Assembly (NCBI RefSeq): GCF_018446385.1
Contig: NC_056002.1
Location: 9,372,894 to 9,436,893, forward strand
Reading direction: 5' to 3'
Length of the DNA: 64,000 nucleotides
Origin: Zingiber officinale
Lineage: Eukaryota; Streptophyta; Magnoliopsida; Zingiberales; Zingiberaceae
Of the stretch, positions 58,647 through 64,000 are shown in pieces. Position 1 is the first letter of the stretch. Each line of letters opens with the position of its first letter. A program made the translations under genes and the position numbers. The notes beneath the pieces are model-generated. The model ran no database searches and was not told the origin of the DNA. It worked only from the letters and a program-made list of their open reading frames with translations.

Positions 58647-59476
58647 CATCTCTACAGAATGATACCATGGACTATATGGGAACTCAACTATATAATAAGT
58701 TAGGATTCACGTTTGAGGTGTGCCACCAATCTCATTGTTCCCCATTTATAAGTCTTTTATTATTTGTCTACTAAATTTCATTGATGAATATGATTAGTTT
58801 AGTGGAAATTTATATCTCCTAATTTCATGTGACGTTAGTAATTATTTAGCACTAAATGATTAGTTTCTAAGTTATTGTTGTTTCTTATGATAATTAAAAG
58901 CGTAGATGTTGCCTAGTAGGACATATGTCTGGAGGTGTATTTATATAGTGTTCATTAGGTTCCTTGTTCTGTGAACTCCTCGAGCATCGGAGGGTCCTTA
59001 AAATTGATGCTAATGATGCTTTAAGTAGGAATAAATAAGTGCAGCAAACAAATGTATAAATTACTAGGTGATATGACTATTGACTTAAGTTAGGAAGACA
59101 AAATAACTATAAAAGATAAATATGGTAGTGAGAGGTGGGAGACTTATCTTGTGAGTGAAAAACCCCCTTGAGATTACTAGCGGAAGCTCCAAGTTGTTAG
59201 ATAGGAACTAAGTTCTGGTCAACAATGTGGTCCGGCTTATCTAACCTTAGCTTGTATATTGAAAGCAGGATGTAATTACCTCTACTTCAGGTCAGAAATT
59301 GCAAAAGATGTATCTACATTTCCATAGGAAGAAGATGAATGGCCATTTTCAGTAATATGACATGAGTGAGCTTCCAGATATAAATTGGTAGGGGCAGCAA
59401 GAGATTTTTCAAGATTTAATTAACCCATTTTAAACCTGAAATTGAAGTTCTCAAGTCCATTTGACCTCCAGACCTT

Positions 59477-60415
59477 CTAGGGAAGGAAGGTAAGCAGTCT
59501 TTCTAGATTTTGAAATACCCTGAACATCCAAACATTCTTGATCAGAACACTTGTGTATTGGGTTAGAGGCCTTCTGTGTTGTAACTGAGACCATAACCAT
59601 GTGAAGTCATATGGAACATCAAAATTTTCAAGCAGAATTTTGCTTCCGTAGAATGTATTGTGGAATAGGAGAGGGGTCAAAGTTCTGTTGTTGAAGCAGG
59701 ATTGGAACGAATTCCAAACATAAGTGATTGAAGGTTTTTTCCAGCATGATGTATCATGCTAGAGACAACAGTATGATTAACTTTTAGCACTTCAACAATC
59801 AGGTCAATATCCTGATAGCACATTAGATCTGCTGCACATTTGTTAAACATTGAACCAGTAGTTGCAGCATGGTCAGGATCTTGAATATCTCCTGGCACTT
59901 GGTCGAACACCTTCCGTGCTTGCAACAGAAAACCACACTGGGTAGAAACTCACGAGGACCTCGAAGAGAAGCAGATGCGAGCATTCCCTCCTATGTGTCT
60001 TATAATTATCAAGTAGTCGTTCAATTCCCGGTCGAGTCAGACGGCGCCGAGGGAGGTGCAGTTGTTGAAGAGGGTAGAAAAGGGAAGGTCCTGGAGTTTA
60101 CAGAGGCCCTTATCAGAGACGGCAACATCGCCAAAGAGGAGGATGCTGCCTTCATATCGCAGCTCGTCCGGAGGAGAGATCGCTGAACGAAGATGGAGGA
60201 AGCGGAGAGGCCTCTTTTGACGGCCAAGGCATGAATCTATCGTCCTTCCTCGAGGCGTTGTCAGATCTCCGTACTAATGGTGGATTAAAGCTTTCGAAAT
60301 CTAACATGATAAAAAAATTCCAGATTAGAGGATGCTTTGGTTGGATGATTGAGAAAAACATCGGAGTAGTCTTCGTAGTTCTTTTCTTCAACCTTCGACA
60401 CCTCAACCTCAACAT
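59477..60415 (-). pseudogene. Possible gene remnant of unknown family
   Basis: The minus strand has several neighbouring open frames with ordinary protein composition. One contains QARKVFDQVPGDIQDPDHAA and LIVEVLKVNHTVVSSMIHHA (59677-59925). Another contains LWSQLQHRRPLTQYTSVLIK (59477-59680). A third near 60060-60230 reads DELRYEGSILLFGDVAVSDK. Stops separate them. KVFDQVPGD recalls a pentatricopeptide repeat, but the helices around it do not fit well, so I do not name a family. It could be a decayed host gene or another captured fragment. Confidence 0.3.
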
Positions 60416-60519
60416 TTTTGCTCATGTGCAGATGACGGTCGATGCCTCCGCTGCTCTTCTTCTCCCCTCCTTCTGCTCATCTTCTATCGTAGCTTTTTGT
60501 AGGATTTTCTTTTGATGAA

Positions 60520-61139
60520 CCTCATTTTCCTTCGGCTCGGGATTCCCCGCTCCATAAAACTAGATGTGCTTCCCAACTCATTAGATGGCTAGCCGGCATC
60601 ACCCCTCCAATATTTAAATCAGTCACCGATCGAATAAGAAAAAGAAGAAGAAAGAAGTTGTGAAGAAAGCTATTGGAAAAGAGTCGTCTCAACGAATCAG
60701 AGAACCAACCTTCATATTTTCTATATTTAAAAAAATTTCGTTAATCCAGGAATAAAAAAAATCTCAATTTTTCGAGTTTTTCTAATTCCGGATTGCATGT
60801 CTCTTTTACTGACATATCGAACATGGAACATTATTCGAAAATCATCGATTACTTAAACTAAACAGGATTTTCGTTGATAACCTTAGATAAATAATCAAAA
60901 TTATCAAAGATAATCTCCAATCAAATACACCCTTAGTATGTTGTATAGATGTGTAAAAAATATTCCCACATCAGATGTTGGGTGCCCCTTTATGTTTTTT
61001 CCAATGAGTTGGCGAGAATGAGCCTTTTGACCCTCCTTATAACCAAAGGCTACATAACTAATTATTAAGGGAAGATGATTTTGGTACTTGGTGGGCGTAT
61101 ACTGGTAGAAGTAGATTTTTATATTTGGGGGACCCTGTT
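60520..61139. other. Gene-free stretch
   Basis: Nothing recognised. A purine-rich run (GAATAAGAAAAAGAAGAAG) lies near 60630 and the sequence to its right is AT-rich. Confidence 0.4.
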
Positions 61140-61950
61140 TTAATACTCGGGATAAATAGATTGAGCATCGTAACTTCACCTTATTGTAGCTATATTATAG
61201 CAATGTATTTTGGAGCATACGGGAATGTGAATGCTCGGGCGATTAATCTAATTTCTGAAGCATTGTAGCTCTATAATACTGTAACACCGAGAATGAGGAA
61301 ACTCTGGAGAGCAATTTGATTTGTGGAGTAAAGGGTACTATAGTAGGTGTTGTAGCACCGAGAATAAGAATACTAGGGAGAGCAATCTAGTTTGTGGAGA
61401 CGTGGAGTAAAGGTATTGTAACACGATTGCTTGGGATTAATTTAATTTTTCAGGGCACCATAGCAATATTATTGAGCATCCGAGAATGTAATTATTCGAG
61501 AGAATATACTGATCCCATGGTAGCATGTGGGTACTATAGAAATGTTAGTACTATAGTGTTTACTGCAACAATATTGTTACTCAACTACAAGCATGTGATT
61601 TGCTCGGGAAAACAATACGATCTACTGTTACAATTATTGTCGCAGTATTGTAGTTGTGATGCTCAGGAGAATAGATGGGCCGTTTGACTTCGTAATATTA
61701 TAATATTATTGTACAAATGTTATTATTGTAGTATCTAAGAATGTAATTGCTTGGGAGGATATTCTATCGACCTAGGATACTCTCGACCTAGGATACTCTG
61801 GGATAAATCTAGATATTATCATATGTCCCTCTTTTAAATTAGATTGAAGAGTAAAGTCAAATGAAATCCGACTAAAAGTTCTGAGTCGAAGAGGATTAAC
61901 TAGGGGATAAATCTGGATATCATAATTACTGTTTAACGATATAAAATTAT

Positions 61951-62704
61951 ATTACTATCTTTTAATGCAGCTCAATATTATTATTTTCCATCTAAATTTT
62001 AAGTCGGCCGGATGTATTATAACAACAATGATTTTATAACTGGTATATATTGTACAGCTATATTTTATAGTTATTATAATACATATTTAATATGATAAAA
62101 AAATTTAGACCAAAATAACCGTATTAAATAATATTGAACAGTCTTGAGAACGGTTGGGTAATTATAAACAATTGAATAATAAAATAAAATGTCTTTTTTA
62201 TGAAAAAAAGAAATCAAGGTGGGTCGGTTTTTTTTTTTTTTAAAAAAAAAGTGCTTGATTTTTGCAAAAAAAAACAAAACAAAACAAAAGGTTGGCATCT
62301 AATGCAAGGACAGTGGCCAGCCATCACAATAATGTCTATAGTGATCCACAAACGATCGATAATATCTCTAGTGATCCACATTCCGCAAACGATCGATCCA
62401 TAATGAAAAAAAACAGGTCCAAGCAAAAGTTGACGTCTAATGCAAAGGCATTGGTCTTTTGACAGAGAAATAGAGAATTCCATCTATATGCCTAATGAGA
62501 GACAGATTAACCAGATGATACAAGGAAAACATAGATGGAATTCTGATAGATAGCAAAGATTTCTGGATAACCTGAAGAAGATTGATTGGTGATAAAAAAT
62601 TAAATGAATTATGCACCAGTAGTTGCCTCGTTCAGTAGCAAATATGTGTTTATTTTATTCTTTCTAGCGCGTAATTCAGGAAACTTAACCATGAGATGCT
62701 TCGG
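61951..62704. other. AT-rich 3' side of the At4g22758-like gene, with a short direct repeat
   Basis: It holds a T-run followed by an A-run (62228-62250) and a near-repeat of GTTGGCATCTAATGCAAGGA at about 62291 and 62424. Between these, GTGATCCACA...CAAACGATCGAT occurs twice. TTTATT at 62649-62654 is AATAAA on the minus strand, about 50 bp after the stop codon of the gene at its right, and may be its poly(A) signal. Confidence 0.4.
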
Positions 62705-63369
62705 TTAGGTTTGTTTCGAGCAAGAAGCAGTCGACGTCGACGGAGAAGCTTCAGCTACTGCGGATGCTACGATTCTTTCTGAAACAAGGGCAGGCTTGAC
62801 GCAGAGGAAGAAGCTTCTCGATCCCAAATTGATAAGCTTTTCTTGGGAATTCAAGCCTGGTGATTAATTAATTAAGAGGATTCATTAATCATCGATGTAA
62901 ATTTCTCCAATTTTGAGAAGGTTAATTTCGATGTGGTTAATTAAATTAGCTGCTCACGTTCGAGGCTGAACTGGGAGTAATGGAGGGTGAAGGCGGAGGA
63001 GGGGACGTCCGCGGGCACCGGCGGCCGCCTGCCCTCCTCCACGTAGCGCCGCAGCGCCGCGGCCACCAGATCGCCGACGGTCCAGTCGGTAGGCGCCACC
63101 ACCTGCACGGGCCCCAGGCTGCGCTGCACCGTCACGTTTACCAGAAGCTTCTCCGGCACCCTCCGCTCCTCCGCCGGCGACGTCTCCACTCCGCGAAGGA
63201 GCAGCTCGGGCTGAGTCTCGGGCCTCCGCAGCGGGCGGTGCTCCGGCGTCGGGGTGCAGCCGTTGAATGAGGCCGTGCGGTGCCGTATACGCATGCCTAG
63301 CGCCGCGCCCCGCTCCGCTCGGCCGCTGCGGAGGTTCTTGTGCTGCGAGGAGAATGGAGCTGGAGCCAT
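62705..63369 (-). CDS. At4g22758-like protein (DUF7054-type)
   Basis: A small plant protein family of unknown function. Two exons on the minus strand, 62958-63369 and 62705-62856, are joined across a 101-bp GT-AG intron (phase 1), giving 187 residues. The N-terminal 70 residues are basic and disordered-looking (MAPAPFSSQHKNLRSGRAER). The conserved core is EKLLVNVTVQRSLGPVQVV, WTVGDLVAAALRRYVEEGRR and FTLHYSQFSLE in exon 1, then LNSQEKLINLGSRSFFLCVK in exon 2. The core looks like a ubiquitin-like fold, an inference. The C-terminal tail is Ser/Ala-rich. The start at 63369 was chosen because the frame upstream has no family similarity. No break is seen, so it looks functional. Confidence 0.88.
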
Positions 63370-63705
63370 CGGCGGGCAAGGGCATCGTCCTGCCTCTTTG
63401 ATTTGATATATCACTGGGGTTTTTAAGGTGCCAATTCGGATGGTTGAGATAAATTTTTTTTTTAATTTCAATCTGATGATCCGAACCTGAAACCTTAAAT
63501 TCGAATCCAAGAATCCGATTCATCTGAACCCGATCTCAATAACTCGAAAAACTATAAAAAAAAAAATCCTATTTAAAATGACTTTTTCAAAAAAAATTAA
63601 TTCTTTATTTTTATCTTGATATTTCATTGACATTATATTAATATACATAAAAATATATTATTTTTTAAAATAAAATTTAATTTAACTAAAAAAAATCTAC
63701 TAAGA
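63370..63705. other. Upstream region of the At4g22758-like gene
   Basis: On the minus strand, TGATATATCAAATC (about 63399-63412) lies 30-45 bp before the start codon and could be a TATA-like element. The rest is AT-rich. Confidence 0.35.
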
Positions 63706-64000
63706 GGGTGTTTGACTAAACTTATTAAAAACAGCTTATAAGTTCAAACAGCTTATAAGTTGTTTTAGGAGCTTATAAGTTGTTAGGCCTTATTTTAAAA
63801 ATATGTTGTTAAAGTGTTTGGGTGAACTTATTACAATCAACTTAAAGATATTGATGTGTTTGGTATTATAAGATCTTTTTATTAATAAAATTATCAAAAA
63901 TGGTATAATACTATTAATAGAGGGTTTTGAGATTTTTATTAATAGAGGGTTTTGGGCAAATTTCTGCACCGAGGGAGAGAAAATTAGAAAGAGGCGTTGG
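63706..64000. repeat. MITE-like repeat, cut by the window end
   Basis: It starts GAGGGTGTTTGACTAAACTT and contains several AGCTTATAAGTT units. This is the common build of small non-autonomous plant transposons whose ends read GGGTGTTTGG. The right end is outside the window. A possible relative lies at 2590-2697. Confidence 0.45.

Larger units (their letters stand above)
53930..61950. mobile_element. Unclassified repeat complex with duplicated arms
   Basis: Block X (53930-54688) is repeated at about 57840-58590, and block Y (about 54690-55680) is repeated at 61140-61950. The order is X1, Y1, a tandem-repeat zone, X2, unique sequence, Y2. The Y blocks are rich in CTGTAGCA and GAATGAGGATGCTCGGGAGA words. 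Both X copies hold the same pyruvate-kinase-like piece. The layout could be two long terminal repeats of a large non-autonomous LTR element, or another gene-capturing element. No terminal motifs, target duplication or element proteins were found, so it stays unclassified. Confidence 0.55.

Noticed and set aside
53930-61950. Helitron as the class of the repeat complex
   Set aside because: Gene capture would fit, but no TC start, no CTRR end with a hairpin and no Rep/helicase sequence could be placed with confidence.
62941-63523. Longer versions of the frame upstream of the At4g22758-like start
   Set aside because: The upstream part is AT-rich and unlike the family; the frame simply lacks a stop. 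The Met at 63369 gives the expected length.
1-64000. tRNA, rRNA or snRNA genes
   Set aside because: No cloverleaf with conserved A and B boxes or other RNA gene signature was noticed. A tRNA or covariance-model scan was not possible here.

Overview
The window looks like nuclear DNA of a flowering plant, most likely a commelinid monocot. The host coding exons are GC-rich with spliceosomal introns, and they sit in AT-rich DNA packed with LTR retrotransposons. A ginger/banana-type (Zingiberales) genome is a guess from the overall look of the repeats, not something the sequence proves.

Four host genes can be supported. (1) A receptor-like Ser/Thr kinase of the At1g78530 type, minus strand, 680-1784, with its last exon(s) beyond the left edge. 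(2) An intronless CYP74 cytochrome P450 (allene oxide synthase/hydroperoxide lyase group, oxylipin pathway), plus strand, 6277-7734. (3) A secreted protein of the plant DUF7705-type family, plus strand, four exons, 51971-53701. (4) A small At4g22758-like (DUF7054-type) protein, minus strand, two exons, 62705-63369. They are unrelated single genes, not a pathway cluster. A possible unidentified gene remnant lies at about 59477-60415 (minus).

The rest is mobile DNA, much of it nested. At 2698-4671 there is a solo Copia LTR. At 8068-16914 a PIF/Harbinger DNA transposon (transposase plus Myb-like ORF1, both degenerate) is split by a gag-only Copia element (8757-14025). From 17435 to 39589 lies an old long-LTR Gypsy (Tat-like) element. 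It has received a non-autonomous hAT-like element (17591-18275), a solo Copia LTR (18994-21399) and a 13.7-kb Athila-type Gypsy element (22054-35790). The Athila element itself holds a gag-only Copia element (22445-25858) and another solo LTR (32231-33507). The right arm of the Tat-like element carries 41-, about 110- and 79-bp tandem arrays.

From 41253 to 51645 come an Ale-like Copia remnant, a third gag-only Copia copy, an old Copia reverse-transcriptase remnant split by a second copy of the Tat-like LTR with a 68-bp x 15 array, and two Gypsy solo LTRs. One of those solo LTRs sits inside a (TA)n microsatellite.

From 53930 to 61950 lies an unclassified repeat complex with several tandem-repeat blocks. 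Both of its duplicated arms carry a fragment of a cytosolic pyruvate kinase gene. This captured and duplicated host gene fragment, and a cluster of hairpin repeats just upstream of the TATA box in the Athila LTRs, are the most interesting signals. I did not find a new multi-gene system.
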